Positions 1-12,040 of a stretch of 64,000 nt of DNA are shown here, in pieces. Every line of letters begins with the position of its first letter. The first letter of the stretch is position 1. Origin of the DNA: Galeopsis tetrahit. Its lineage: Eukaryota; Streptophyta; Magnoliopsida; Lamiales; Lamiaceae. Where the stretch lies: assembly GCA_963675135.1 (NCBI GenBank), contig OY776125.1:27886565-27950564 (forward strand), in the 5' to 3' direction. Under the pieces are notes generated by a model. The model was not told the origin of the DNA, made no database searches, and saw only the letters and a program-made list of their open reading frames with translations. Both the position numbers and the translations under genes were made by a program.

Positions 1-480
1 AACTACATATTCAATTTCACATAAATGGAAGAAATATTCCTAAGAACATTCTCCGACATAAATTTTTTTAAGTTAAAAAGCCATAGTTTGGGCTCCATTT
101 CAAGTACAATTTGTTGAACACTGTTCAAAGCAAAAGAGGTTGATAGGTAGTTTGGGCTCCATTTTGATGAACTTTTTTTTTTGACAAAAAATATGATTGA
201 ATTAAAGAAGGTTGACATATGAACGTGGACATAGGGGTGCCCCACGTATCATATATACATCCATAAGTTATAAAAAATAAAATTGGACCATAAAAATTAT
301 TTTAATTTCTCGTCCACTGTATCATATGAATTAATTAAGGATTCAAAGGTTGAAGCATGTGGGAAGCGACTGGGATCCATATGCTACGAAATTGTCCTAA
401 ACATTTGTAACATGCAATAACGATCTGGTCCCCTAGCCATTCTTTTTTAGTTGCCACTATTATTATTGCTATTTATATAC
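1..480. other. AT-rich spacer without a recognised gene
   Basis: No open frame here resembles a known protein. A 16-bp phrase (agtttgggctccattt) occurs twice, near 86 and near 149, indicating a small local duplication. The minus-strand frame at 3-245 is compositionally ordinary AT-rich DNA and I do not support it as a gene. Confidence 0.6.
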
Positions 481-552
481 GGGTCACACTTGCGTGCCCT
501 TGCATGTACCATGCATACATCACCAAAATAGAATATGGGCCAGGAGATTATC

Positions 553-842
553 TGCACCCATTATGTTTTTAAGTTCACCCCAATTCTTTTTACTACAATT
601 ACAATTATCTGCACCCCACTCATTTTATGAATTCACCTCCAAATCATTGTTTTACAATTACACCCGCTCTTTTTATGAGTTCACCCCCCAAATTATTTTT
701 TTACCACAATTATCTACACCCACTCATTTTATGAGTTCACCCCCAAATTATATTTATACTACAATTATCTGCACCCACTCACTTTATGAGTTCACCCCCA
801 AATTATCTGCACCCGCTCATTTTATGAGTTTACCCCCAAATA
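553..842 (+). repeat. Left-arm tandem array, roughly 54-bp unit
   Basis: About six imperfect units, each with the phrases ctgcacccactcat, tttatgagttcaccc and ccaaattat, separated by a T-rich linker ending in acaattat. Each unit contains a small palindrome (CTCAT-TTT-ATGAG). The 137-residue plus-strand frame at 494-907 is a by-product of this array because the unit keeps the frame open; it is not a gene. Confidence 0.8.
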
Positions 843-1189
843 TTTTTTTTAAAATAATTATATTTAAAAAACTATATTATCTTTTTATTGATTTACACAA
901 AATATAATAAAATCAACCTTAATTTATATATTTACAATTTGCAGCTGAGTTTTCGTCGATTCACCACTAAATCACCCATATTTTTTAAAATAAAATCGTA
1001 AAAACATAATTGAAAAAAACAATTGAAATTAGTCACAAATCTCAATTTTTTTTTCTTTTAATTTTTTTTTTCAATTTTCAGTTTTTATTTCTTCATTTTT
1101 TTCCTGCTTTTTTTTTTCTTTTTTTTTTGTTTAGTATTTTTAAATTTTTTAATATAAAATAATATTATATATATAATTTTATTATAGTC

Positions 1190-1800
1190 GCTAGTACAAT
1201 AAGTAATAACCAGTAATACCATAAATCATAATCAGTAATACCATTAATAATAATCAGTAATATCTTATAAAAAATAAATAATTGCACACATCTAATTATA
1301 TTCAATAATACCAAGAACAATTATTAGTAATACCACGGACAGTAATCTGTAATACCATTAATATTAATTAGTAAAATTTTATACAATAACAAATAATTTC
1401 ACACATCTAATTATATAAAGTAATACAAAAAAAAAATTATCAGTAATACCATGAAGGAATGAACAGTAATTAGTAATACCATAAACATTGATCATTAATA
1501 TCTTATACAATAACAAATAATTTCACAAATCAAATTATATTTAGTAATACCAAAAACAATTATCAGTGATACCATAAAAAATAATATATAATAACATAAA
1601 CAATAATAATAAGCAGTAATGCCTTAATTAATAATAAATAATTCAACACAATCAGTAATACCACAAACAATAACCAGTAATACCACAATTAATAATCAAT
1701 AATACTGTAATCAATAATCATTAATATTAATTCAATAGTGTATTAATAGTAATACCACAATCAATAACTAGTAATACCAATACCACTAACAATAATACCA
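1190..1800. repeat. Degenerate short tandem repeat (CAGTAATACCA-type)
   Basis: The phrase cagtaatacca, or one-base variants, recurs roughly every 25-45 bp, spaced by AT-rich linkers such as aataataat and the longer phrase caaataatttcacacatc. Period and sequence are irregular, as in an old minisatellite. It fills the inner left part of the foldback-like element and has no counterpart in the right arm, so it belongs to the element's core. Confidence 0.75.
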
Positions 1801-2400
1801 TAAAAAAAGTGGAGGTAGCGCAGACCAGGGTGTACTGAAGAAAACAGGGGGTGCATATTACCAAGCCCAATTGAAGAGAACCCTAGCCAAATAGAAGGGC
1901 ACCCTAGGTCAGCAGTCGCCGCCTGAGATTTCATCGACAAGCTCACCGGCTCCGAGTGCCGACTGATCAGAGATCCATCGACAACATACTCACAGTCCTC
2001 CATCGGACCGTTGTCAACCGGAGGAAGAGGTTGCGTAGGAGCATGGTGAAGAAGACGAAGCAATGTAGCTTCGATTTGGACAAATACGAACAACGAGAGC
2101 GAAGTGAGTGTTGCAGGCGAGTGCCATTGATGCCGGAGAAGCTCCTGAATCGCGAACACAAAGGAGATTGATCGAAGTAGTCGCGTCGGTGGTCGAAATG
2201 AGCAGAGGTTTTTGACCGCCATGGATCGTGGCCGAGATGGAAGATGATGTCGATTGTCATGGAATTGAAGAATCATGATTGCGATTTGAGGAGGGGGCTT
2301 AAGCGGCCGGGACGGAAGCACCGTCGTCGCCGTCAAAGGGGTGGTCGGATATGGTGGTGGCTGGGTCACCCACCGACCGACATGAATTTTCGACAGGTCC
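1800..2400. other. GC-richer core block of the foldback-like element
   Basis: Base composition changes sharply from the AT-rich surroundings. Open frames exist on both strands (a 202-residue minus frame at 1761-2369 and a 71-residue plus frame at 1956-2171), but neither resembles a protein I know. The block contains phrases typical of plant 5' leaders (aaccctag) and may be a captured host fragment. I see no diagnostic domain. Confidence 0.4.
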
Positions 2401-2859
2401 TTTACTCATCAAATTAAAATTGAAATTCAGGTGCACCGCCGATATAATATAATAAAATCATACCTATAATATTATTTTCTATTAAGATTAAAAAAATACA
2501 CATGAAAAAAATGAAAAAGAAAGGCCGAAAAAAAAAGTAAAAGAAAAAAAAAACGAAGAAATAAAATATTTGGAAAAAAAAATTTGAAAATGGGAAGAAA
2601 AAAGGAAAAGAGGAGGGGAAAAAAATTAAAAAGAAAAAAATTGAGATTTGTGGCTAATTTCGATAGTTTTTTATTAATTATATTTTTATAAAATTTTTTT
2701 TAAAAGTATGGGTTGCTTGGTGGTGAATCGACGGTAACTCGATAATAACTCGTTTGTATATTGTAAATATATAAATTAGAGTTTATTTTATTATATTTTG
2801 TGTAAATTAATAAAAAGATAATATAATTTTTTTAAATGTGATTATTTTTTAAAAATTAT

Positions 2860-3200
2860 TTTGGGGTGAACTCATAAAATGAGTGGGTACAGATAATCGT
2901 GATAAAATAATAATTTGGGAGTGAACTCATAAAATGAGTGGGTGCAAATAACTGTGGTAAAAAATGATTTGGGGGTGAACTCATAAAATGAGCGAGTACA
3001 TATAATCGTGGTAAAAAAAGATTTGGGGGTGAACTCATAAAATTAGCGGGTGCAAATAACCGTGGTAAAAAATGATGTGGGGGTGAACTCATAAAATGAG
3101 CGAGTACATATAACTGTGGTAAAAAATGATTTGGGGGTGAACTCATTAAATGTGTAAGTGCAGATAATTATAGTAAAAAATAATTTGGGAGGTGAACTAA
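2860..3200 (-). repeat. Right-arm tandem array, inverted relative to the left
   Basis: About seven imperfect units carrying the complement of the left-arm unit (gggggtgaactcataaa, aaaatgagcgggt, gtggtaaaaaatgat). Alternate units differ at the variable segment (gcaaataac versus acatataac), suggesting expansion as dimers. The minus-strand open frames at 2856-3267 are by-products of the unit length. Confidence 0.8.
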
Positions 3201-3259
3201 TTATATGAAATTGAGGAGGTATGCACCATGCACTTGTATGCATACAAGTATTTGGCTTT

Positions 3260-4172
3260 ATATACATATATATTACAGCCTCCCCACTCAGCCTCCACCC
3301 AGCGGTTCCACTCTCCCCCTCTACTCCCTCTTATCCGATCTGTAGGTATGTAGAGTGATGAAGGTTTCCGTTTTCCAGCGTGCTCGCCGCCGTCGTCGTT
3401 ACCTTCTTTACGCCATCTCCATCCGAAATAGGTGCAGATCTGTCTAGATCTACCTAGAAAACTACATACCATCGCCGCCTCCGTCGCCTAACACCGCCCC
3501 CGCCGCCTCCCACCGCTGCCTCCTCCGCCGCTTGACACCGCCGCGACCGTCGTCGGCCCCGGTCACCTTCCTTTGGTTTTTGTTCTCTTCACCATAGCTT
3601 AGTCTATGCAACTTTCTTCAAAGCGCATGGTAGGGTTCAACAGATAGATTTGTCTAACGGAGCCACGGTGACTGTTTGGATGATTTATCGGTTGTTCTCT
3701 TTTTTAGTGTTTTTTTAGATAGATTCATTTTTCTTGCATTGGTAGTATTATGTTTCTAGTTTATTGCTTTTTATTTTCTGTAATCGTCGGTTTTTCCGAC
3801 CCCTCTACGCTATATGCGGCCCGTTGCCCTATTATGGGACCTGTTTTCCCTCTTTTGGGACCCGTTTTTCCCTTTTTTGGGACCTGTTGGTGATTGGGAT
3901 TTGGATGTCCCTTGAGAACTCCGGTGCTTGGTGAACCTTTGGCTGCATGTTATTATCTCTGTTGTTTTGATATGTTGATACCTTAGTGTGGGGTGTCTCG
4001 TATTGAAAAATGAAGGTCTGTGCTCTCTTGGTGGACAAAGGCTTCACTCGTTTTCCTCTTCCTCGCGATTGGATGGAGCAACGATGCCGAGTTGATTCTA
4101 TGTGGTTTGAAAGATCTAGAACTTAGAATTGTTTTTATCTATCATGTATTGTTGATCTTGTAAACCTTTAAA

Positions 4173-4210
<38 letters not shown>

Positions 4211-4250
4211 TATTTGCATGAAGCAGTGTTATATGATAAATATTCAAATT
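3260..4250. other. Pyrimidine-rich, transcript-like block ending in a TA repeat
   Basis: Right after the foldback arm there is a C/T-rich stretch (3290-3600) with many CCGCC triplets. Then comes ordinary sequence with three near-copies of gggacctgtttt (about 3836-3890), then cctttaaaaaaa and a (TA)n tract at 4174-4203. A GC-rich head and a simple-repeat tail would fit a truncated non-LTR element or a retroposed transcript, but no reverse transcriptase or flanking duplication was found. Confidence 0.3.
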
Positions 4251-4292
4251 AAATACTTACTCCATCTCTTCCGTTAAATTACTTATTTACTA

Positions 4293-4887
4293 CTCCCTCC
4301 TATTCTTTTTATATGTTGTTCTATATTTTTAACTTTTTGTATTTTAATTGTCGTTCTGCCCTTTAATACCAGATATACCCTTATTTACTCACATTTTTTT
4401 ATAAAATTCAGTGTCTAATCAAATTCTTTAATTCTCTCATTCTTCTCTCCTCTTTTTTGTTTTTATACCGCCATCAATTCCAAACATCTCCAAAAATTCT
4501 TGGAGATCAAATAAAATTGAAATTTGTGAGTTTTCTCCGGTAATTTAATTGATAATTATTTTCTCTAATTTATTTTTTTCTCAATTAAATCTACTTTTTG
4601 TGTTATGATGACTTTATTTTTTAATTTTAATTTTAGTGAAGTTTATTTTTATCATGAGGATTTGATAGAGTAAAATAAGGGGTTTGTTAGAGTAAAATAA
4701 GACTGAAAATAAATCTCAAAGTAAAAAAAGTTGAGGAAAATGAAGAGTATTTTTTCTCTTTTTCAATCAGATTTGCGTGGTCAAAATTATGATAACAATC
4801 ATTTAATAAGGTTAATTTAGATATAATTTTTTTTTTATTAAAATTTGTGCAAATGGCCAAACGACATATAAAAAGAATAGGAGGGAG
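4293..4887. mobile_element. Stowaway-type MITE with TA target duplication
   Basis: The left end reads ctccctcctattctttttat and the right end is its inverted copy (ataaaaagaataggagggag). Each end is flanked by TA. The matching inverted ends extend to about 28 bp with few mismatches. These termini and the TA duplication are typical of plant Tc1/mariner-derived Stowaway elements. It has no coding capacity. Confidence 0.85.
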
Positions 4888-4889
4888 TA

Positions 4890-6660
4890 TTATTTTATTG
4901 TAATTCGTAATGATTCTTTTTGTGTCAGTTGTGTGGTTGAAACGTGATTAAACTACATTTATTAACAATTTACTACAACACATCTTAATAAATAATTTAT
5001 TTTTCTCTACTCCACATACACAACCTACAACCTAAGTCAACTTTTTTATTTTTTCATATTTTATCAACAACTCAATTCAATCTAAAAAAATATTTATTTA
5101 TTATTTATTAATTACATACTGTATTATTTATAATCAACTCAACTCTTACACTATTTTTTATCCTAAAAATATATCATTACGCTTTATAAAAGCAATATCT
5201 TTATTTTAAATGAATTTTCTTCTAATTTTTCTATGTTAGAAATTGTATCAAAATCTGGATTTATTTATTCCATTTAAAACTTTTTTTAGAAGAAAAAAAA
5301 GAGCTTAATCTGAAATACACTATTTGGAAAACATATGGACATATTTTAAAAGACGAACTATGGTGTGAAGTAGACTCAATTTTTAGAAAAAACTTCACGT
5401 TTGAATTTAGACGTCAGTTTACTTAAAAAATGATTTGAGTAGAGTTATAAGTTCTCGTATCATAAACTCTATCAGTTCACACTTAATATGCACACTTTTA
5501 AGTTCTATAAATAAAAATATTTATTCTCCCAATATATAAATACACTTTTTATATAAATACATTTTTTACTTAAACGTCTATTTTTATATAAACTATCAAT
5601 ATTCTTTAATACACGCATACAAAGAAAAGTGCAGTGTGGATGGAGGGAGTAATATATATGTGATGATTACGAGCTCATCTTATGTATGAGACCGTCTTAT
5701 ACATATTTTTGTCATTTTAGAATATAAATTCATTTGAGGGAAATATTTAACTTTTTTTAAGTGAGTTTAACCAAATTTATTCTTTTAAATAAAATTTGTA
5801 GTTGTTATTTGTATGTTCCACTATAAAGTACACATGTTACACATCCCGTTAAATACATTAAGACATACATATCATTAGTATGATTTAAAACCTTAAAAAC
5901 AAGACCTCACAGTCTAGAAAATGATACTCTAATCACTTGAACCATTTCACTTCGTAACTGAACTATGCAGCTGAAACACTCGAAATGACATTATAATGAG
6001 TATCATGGCTTGCAACTAATATGAAGCTTTCACTACCAGTAATGATCACATGTGTTATCAATTAAACGTATTTATTATGTACCAAACTCATAATTAATTA
6101 AAAGTTGTAGTCAACTAGACATAATTTGGAATATATCACAACTAAGTTTATATGATTAACTAGTGAATCTAAGAGCAAATTAATAACGGTACCTTTATTA
6201 TTAATTAATTAAATTATGGAAAGGGATTTAGGGGTAATCGCAATTAGTGGGATAATTAAAAGCTAGCTAAACCCAATGGCCGGCTTGCCTTTACTCTTTA
6301 GCTTGTTTGCTCACAAAGGTTAATTGATGGTCCCCGATATGCCCTTAATTTTGGGGAACCCCATAACAATCAAGTGCCCTTTGTTGTGGGTCAATTTGGC
6401 ACCAACTTTATCACTTTTTATTTATATAGTTATTTATATATATAGTTATTTATTTATGTCATAACTCATAACCTCAAATGCAAACTACTGTACTATAAAT
6501 ATATACTCCATAACCTCAAATATATACTCATAACCTCAAATGCAAACTATTTATAAATTCTAATACTCATAAAATGTGAGCATAAATAGGAAATTGACTT
6601 GTTAATTAACATTTACAATGTCTTTTTCAATTCTTGCGAAAACTCTAATCCAAATTGGAT
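4890..6660. other. AT-rich spacer, no gene seen
   Basis: No supported open frame or RNA gene. A phrase near 5637-5652 (ggatggagggagtaat) looks like one end of another Stowaway-type element. The sequence before 4270 (ttactccatctcttcc) could be its mate, which would make 4293-4887 a nested insertion, but the two ends match poorly. Confidence 0.5.
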
Positions 6661-6662
6661 AA

Positions 6663-7067
6663 GGGTGTGTTTGTTAGTAATAGTGATTGATTCAAAGTGA
6701 TTAAAATTGATTTTTATAGTAAAATTGAAAGTAGATTAAACACTTCTAATCAATTTTTTATATGTTGTGGTGTATGTCAAATAAATCACCTTTTTTATAA
6801 TTTTACAAAAAACACCCTTATTACATTTAAATAAATAATGGGTAAGAATAAAATATTATTTAAATTGTGAGGACAAAATTGTAAAATCAGTTAGTGTAAT
6901 CATTAGAAGCACTTAGAAGCTGTTAGAAGCATGGAAAAAGGTGTTTCACCAAAACTGCTTTTAAGTAATTAATTTAATCACTTACTTGTGTTTGCAAACA
7001 CTTCAAAAGTGATTGTATTTAAAAAAGAAGTATTTTTAAGCATATAGTATTGCTTGCAAACACCCAC
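6663..7067. mobile_element. Tourist/PIF-type MITE with TAA target duplication
   Basis: The left end gggtgtgtttgttagtaata and the right end tattgcttgcaaacacccac are imperfect inverted copies, and each is flanked by TAA (6660-6662 and 7068-7070). The interior is AT-rich and non-coding. A 3-bp TAA duplication points to the PIF/Harbinger superfamily. End mismatches suggest an old copy. Confidence 0.6.
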
Positions 7068-7069
7068 TA

Positions 7070-8869
7070 AGACGTTTTGTGGAACCAAATTAGTCAGAAA
7101 AATAATAATTTAAAATTGGATTAATGAGTAACATATATTTAATTATAAAAAATTAATTAAATGAGTGAGACGATGTGAGCAAATAATAAAGAAAAAAAAG
7201 TGTGTATGAGACGATGTGATTATATAAAAGAAGAATTTTCACCACTTTTTAATTTTGTGGACCATATGGATCCTATTTAAAAAAAATGTAAATATTAAGG
7301 TGAAGAGCTAATCAATGAATATTATGGTCACGTCGACTATCAATTATGGTTTAATCCCAAGTTTACTTAACAGTGCACACTATAAAAAAATTGATTTTTA
7401 ACGCTAAAATTTTCTTATTATTGATTTCTGTCATTAAAAGTCAATTTATATCATTAAAAATCTTTAACCAGAGAAGTTATAACGAGATAATTTAATTGAA
7501 CAATTTTATTTGGTCTAGTTGGTACATTTAATTTGTTTATAAATTTATCTAAATTTCGTTTGAAAGAAAATAAAAAATGAGTACTCTATTAAATTTGAAT
7601 GGTCTCATAACTTGGGTCATATTAGATGAATAATTTGGCACTTATGATATAGACTTTAAGACGTAGCTTGTTGATTAATTTGTTGTGCATGCCACCGCAT
7701 AATTTAGCCAAATTCCGTTGAATATTAACATTTTTCGTTGACAAATTTAGCCAAGCATAGACTTATTTTATGTATAATATATTATATATTGGAAGAATAA
7801 TTGAATAATAGCACGAAGACATTGAAATTATTAAAACTGTTGTTCCGAAGACATTTTTTTAAATTATTTATTTGTATTATGTGTAATAAAGTTATTTTAT
7901 CTATTTATCACAAGCATTAATTAAAATTAAATGTATTTATGTGGGGGTACATAGTGATATGTATGGTAAATAAAATGTTTTTGAAGGGTTTGAGTTAAAA
8001 ATGATGTGACAATTCTTTTAAAATTAGAAGAAGAATGGTTTATAAATAAATGTAATATTATTACCATCAGGATAAGTGACCATGCTTATAGGAAAGGTTA
8101 GAGACTGATTCGAAATATGAATGACAAAATACCACAAAACATTAGGTCGAAATCCCCCCAAACTCGGATTCTGCATTATTATAATACTAAAATTTATAAA
8201 ATGAAATTATAATTAATCGTACTTATATAATAAAAAGAGTTCCAACTCATATCATTAAATTAATAAAAAATTATGTTCTAAATTTGTTTTTTTTAAAATA
8301 TATACCATATATATGAACGCAAATTAAAAATCGTAAAAACACTATATATATGTGTATATTATGTTGAAAATGTATTTACAATGGAAGCTTATGGAATTTT
8401 AAAATCCGAGAATGTGAAAAATTAGCCACTTTGCTAACAGAAGATATATTTTTTTACCCACTTTGTATAAAAATAATATTCTCTACACACTACTTACTTT
8501 TGATACCATTATTTATACACTTAAAAGTGTATATAGAGTGGAAATGCTTTAGTTTGACATAAAAAGTGGTGGAACGAAATATATATGTTCGAAGTGGAAA
8601 CATATTTTATTTTATAGAGTAATATGATCATTTTTCTCAAAAATGGGTAAACACATTTTTTCTTGTTAAATTGGTTTTAAAAAAAATGATTTCGAGTTAT
8701 CAAAATGGGTAATAAAATATTTTTACCTTGATGAGAAAAGTAAACTAAAAAAAAGAACAATATATTCTTATCGACTCATTTTGTAAAACCAAGCCTCTCT
8801 TCTTTTCTTGGTGAGGGTAATATTTATCACTTCACATTAATAATAAGTTTATCTTCCCTTGTTAAATAG
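7070..8869. other. AT-rich spacer, no gene seen
   Basis: No frame or structured RNA that I can support. Two copies of a phrase around gagacgatgtga (near 7168 and 7208) are a small local repeat. Nothing else stands out. Confidence 0.5.
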
Positions 8870-9071
8870 TGTGAGAATTATATTCAATCAAAGTTAATGA
8901 CATGAGAGATGATAAGAGTGGTCCACTATATATATATATATATAGGGATTACAAGGGATATATAAGAAAATAGATAAACAAGGAAATAAATATAAATCAT
9001 AAATAAAAGATTGCTACCTATAATACATTATACTATTCCTATAATATATTATTCTATTATATTCTCTAATA
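8870..9071 (-). repeat. 3' LTR of the deleted copia element
   Basis: About 202 bp, ending in TGTGAGAATTA on the plus strand at 8870. The opposite end reads ctctaata rather than the canonical ...CA, a probable point mutation of the terminal dinucleotide. It contains a short TA repeat at 8930-8943. Confidence 0.7.
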
Positions 9072-9547
9072 CCCCCGGTCAAGCGAAGCTGGAAATGTAA
9101 ATGAACACGAGCTTGGTACGCAACAATCTGAAGCGAGTTTGAGATAGAAACGTTGTGAAGTCATCCGCAAAATAATGCACTTTTGTTGTCATACAACAGG
9201 GGAAATAACGGAAATTCGGAATCACCAAATAGAGCATGCCAAGGCGCATAAAAGCGGGAAGCAAATTGATCGAAACACCAAAATTCTTTGAAGGACGAAC
9301 TATGACTGAAAAATAGACAAGAAACACTTGCAAGTTTTGTGGAAACAATTGAATCGAGCACAGACAAGATAGATAGGAAGGGCGCGAAGACAATAAAGTC
9401 GGCCATGGGCTCTCTACAGAGAGAGGAAAGTAGAAGAAGAAAGATGTAGCGTGAAGCTATAGAGAAAATTAGAGTGTAGGTGAGTGTGACTAACACCATA
9501 TGAGTGAAAAAAATCATGGAGATAACTTGATCGGCCATGAGAGAGAA

Positions 9548-9880
9548 CGAGGAGACGTGCTCGCTCGAAGAAAAAATAAATTAGGGGGGACGAGGAGACT
9601 TGCTCGCTCGAGAAGAAGAAGAAGGGGGGACGAGAAGACTTGCTCGCTCGAGAAGAAGAAGAAGGGGGGACGAGGAGACTTGCTCGCTCGAGAAGAAGAA
9701 GGGGGACGAGGAATACAAGCTCGTCGGTGGCGGCTAAAAGCGGCCAAGAGAGGGAACGAGGGAGACCAACTCGTTCGAGAAGAAAAAGAAGGGGGACGAG
9801 GAATACAAGCTCGTCGGTGGCGGCTAAAAGCAGTTGGGAGAGGGAACGAGGGAGACCAGCTCGTTCCATATAACAAAAAA
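9548..9880. repeat. Two adjacent tandem arrays inside the copia remnant
   Basis: First array: four units with a period of about 40 bp starting at 9548, 9591, 9631 and 9671, each beginning cgaggagact or a near copy, then tgctcgctcgagaag. Second array: two units of about 91 bp starting at 9706 and 9797, each beginning cgaggaatacaagctcgtcg. Open frames on both strands across this block (up to 192 residues) follow from the repeat and do not resemble known proteins. Confidence 0.8.
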
Positions 9881-10030
9881 ACAAAAAAAACAAGCGGTGA
9901 CGAGGGATACCTGCTCGTCGAGGATGCCGAAAAAATTGAGAAGAAAAGGGAAGGGGCAAGGCGGCGACGGGGGATACCAACCCGTCGGAGGCGCCGAAAA
10001 AAAGGGTTTCAGTGTGTTAGGCTGATACCA

Positions 10031-10100
10031 TGTGAGAATACTAGAAACCAAGTGAGAATTATATTCAATCACCGTTAATGAGATGATAAGAGTGGTCCAG
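10031..10100 (-). repeat. Truncated 5' LTR of the deleted copia element
   Basis: Shares gtgagaattatattcaatc and gatgataagagtggtcca with the LTR at 8870, then diverges abruptly after about 10100. A short insertion near 10040-10052 separates the LTR end from the shared phrase. Confidence 0.6.
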
Positions 10101-12040
10101 GTTTCAGTGTATTTGTTGTTCGAAAATTACATATTCATGTTAATTTTTCTACTGGATATATAAAGCTCCTATTTGATATGCTCTGATCTTTGTTTCCTCC
10201 TTTTTTTTTTTTTTGGTTTGTGTGCTTTGATATCCATGTGAATGAGTTTTTTTTGCTCAAATTACTTGGTTTGTAGCAATTCGAACTTTGTATACTGTGA
10301 TGCATAGGTACTCCTGGTGTCTATTGATATTTTTTTTAATCAGACAAGAAATATTTATTGAACTAGAAAGTGATTGAGTGAGTATTTCAAGGTTTGACAC
10401 TTAACAGTGTTATCAATCTCAATTTATTGCCAGTTGATTTTTCTCCTTTTTAGAGTTAAATACTTAGAATGGATGATAGTTATTAAAGACCACCGCTTAC
10501 TATGCCTGTAGAGTTTCCAACCTTTTGAATAATGAGCAAAAACTGGAGTATCATTTCTGTTTCTCATTCTGATATAATGTTTGTTTTGTTTGTGCAGAAC
10601 AGAATAATCATTTTACAGGTATGGCTAGTAAAAGGAAAAAAAAGTACACCGAATTTTTTTTTTTTTTAGAGGTGAGCCAATTTTGCAATGCTGAGTTCAT
10701 CCTAGAGTGTTGGTCAGTTTGACATGTTAAATTATTGAGATACAAATATGAATTGATTATCTATATTCTTTCTTAAATATAATATCATTAGCAAGTAAAT
10801 ACCTTTTCTTTGCAATTGTAGGAACAACTCACGTAGAACTAATAAAAGAATTTATAATGAATGTGCAGATAAACAAGTCCCAGATATGTGTCACATTTTC
10901 ACATTTTGGGCACACTAGTGCAAGCTAGAATTTGGGAGGAATGATGAACATATGGATGAAAGTTATGAAATGAACAACCAAAAATAATAAGGTAACATTG
11001 TAAATCTATTATATTTATTTTTTGTTTAAATGAGTGATGAAATTGCTGTTAAATCTATGAAAAGAGTTCATCGATGTCCCACTTAAGAGTGTTTATCAGG
11101 TTAGATTTAATGAATTTGGTTAGCAGCATGTTTAGCCAAATTTTGTCCGATGGGAAAGATTGGTTTATGTTAGAGGTTGTAAAGGTAATTGTCCTAGTAT
11201 TCTAAAATCTCCTTGTTCTAATTTACAATTAATTTTGTGTCCTCAAACAAATTATGTTTCTACAATATCTTAAACTTATGAAAAATTTTGTGTTTTTGTA
11301 GATAAGAGGAGAATATCTGGATTTTTTTAAGGATGGAGATTGATTTATTAGTTATTCCTAAAGATTTGAGGGTTAAAGGACCTCAATTTAGAATTTCATT
11401 TTTCCTCTTCTAGAAATGACTTAGCCAAAGATTATATTGACAATTTTGTAGAATTTATTTGATGTAATTTCACGAAATATTATCAAGTATTCGTGTCTAG
11501 TAAAATGTGTGTTTAATTTATTGTGATTTTCAATATTATTTCATGCTAAGAATATTTTTTTATTTACTATTTATTGTTTTAATATTATTATAAATTCTTA
11601 TTATTGTTATTAATGTAATTGAAATTAATATACATAAATGAAATTATCATGACACTAAAGTGTGTATTATTAATTAATATTACAAAATAATAATAAATGA
11701 GTTTTTTTTACGGGAATATTAAATGGGTTTTAAAATGAATGTATCTTGACATTTAATAATGTAGTATTAATTAAAATAGAAAATTGATTATAATTAAAAA
11801 TAAATTTAATAATAATTTGTCCTGACATTTAATATTGCACTATTAATTAATATTAACAATTTATATGATTAATTAAATGTAGGCTAAACTACATATTCAT
11901 GACATTTAAGAATGTATTAATACATTGATACATATTATTACATTAACTTAGAGGACACTTTAAAGAAATGTCATGATAAATAAAGTGTATTGAAAAGTGG
12001 TTTATAAATACAATTTTAAATGTGAAGAAATGCGTAGTGA
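10101..12040. other. AT-rich region 5' of the kinase pseudogene; no gene recognised
   Basis: Several short exon-like stretches (for example 10900-10990 and 11300-11470) have locally lower AT content, but none translates into a recognised protein. It may include the missing 5' part of the NDR kinase locus, whose usual N-terminal residues are not visible here. Confidence 0.4.

Larger units (their letters stand above)
500..3240. mobile_element. Foldback-like element with long inverted tandem-repeat arms
   Basis: The left arm (about 500-1130) and right arm (about 2490-3240) are inverted copies of each other. Reading inward, each has a tandem array, then an AT-rich stretch containing a matching phrase (aatataataaaat...), then a poly-T/poly-A stretch around a shared motif (cacaaatctcaattttt on the left, its complement on the right). 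The centre holds a degenerate repeat (1190-1800) and a GC-richer block (1800-2400). Long inverted arms built of tandem units are the hallmark of plant foldback or TIR-rich Mutator-like elements. No transposase is present, so it would be non-autonomous. I could not settle the exact ends or a target duplication, because the outermost 50 bp on each side are only loosely similar. Confidence 0.7.
8870..10100 (-). mobile_element. Deleted, non-autonomous Ty1/copia element (minus strand)
   Basis: Read on the minus strand: a truncated 5' LTR (10100-10031) ends in CTCACA. It is followed at once by TGGTATCAGCC, a copia-type primer-binding site resembling the usual TGGTATCAGAGC. The interior runs to a GGGGGT polypurine motif at 9077-9072, then a 3' LTR (9071-8870) that starts TATTAGAG and ends TCTCACA. 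Both LTRs share the phrase gataagagtggtcca. Near the 3' end, frames still resemble the end of a copia RNase H region, with DNKSALF and then ADDFTTFLS followed by RTKL. Almost all of gag-pol is missing, and the middle is filled by tandem repeats. The element is therefore a deletion derivative, not a coding copy. Confidence 0.75.

Noticed and set aside
494..907. 137-residue open frame on the plus strand
   Set aside because: It translates the roughly 54-bp tandem unit of the foldback arm; repeats of FYEFTP follow the unit length, not selection.
1761..2369. 202-residue minus-strand frame in the foldback core
   Set aside because: No recognised similarity, overlaps the degenerate repeat at one end, and the other strand is equally open.
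9414..10078. Several 120-192-residue frames on both strands
   Set aside because: They result from tandem arrays in the copia remnant; arginine/glutamate-rich and serine/proline-rich translations are mirror images.
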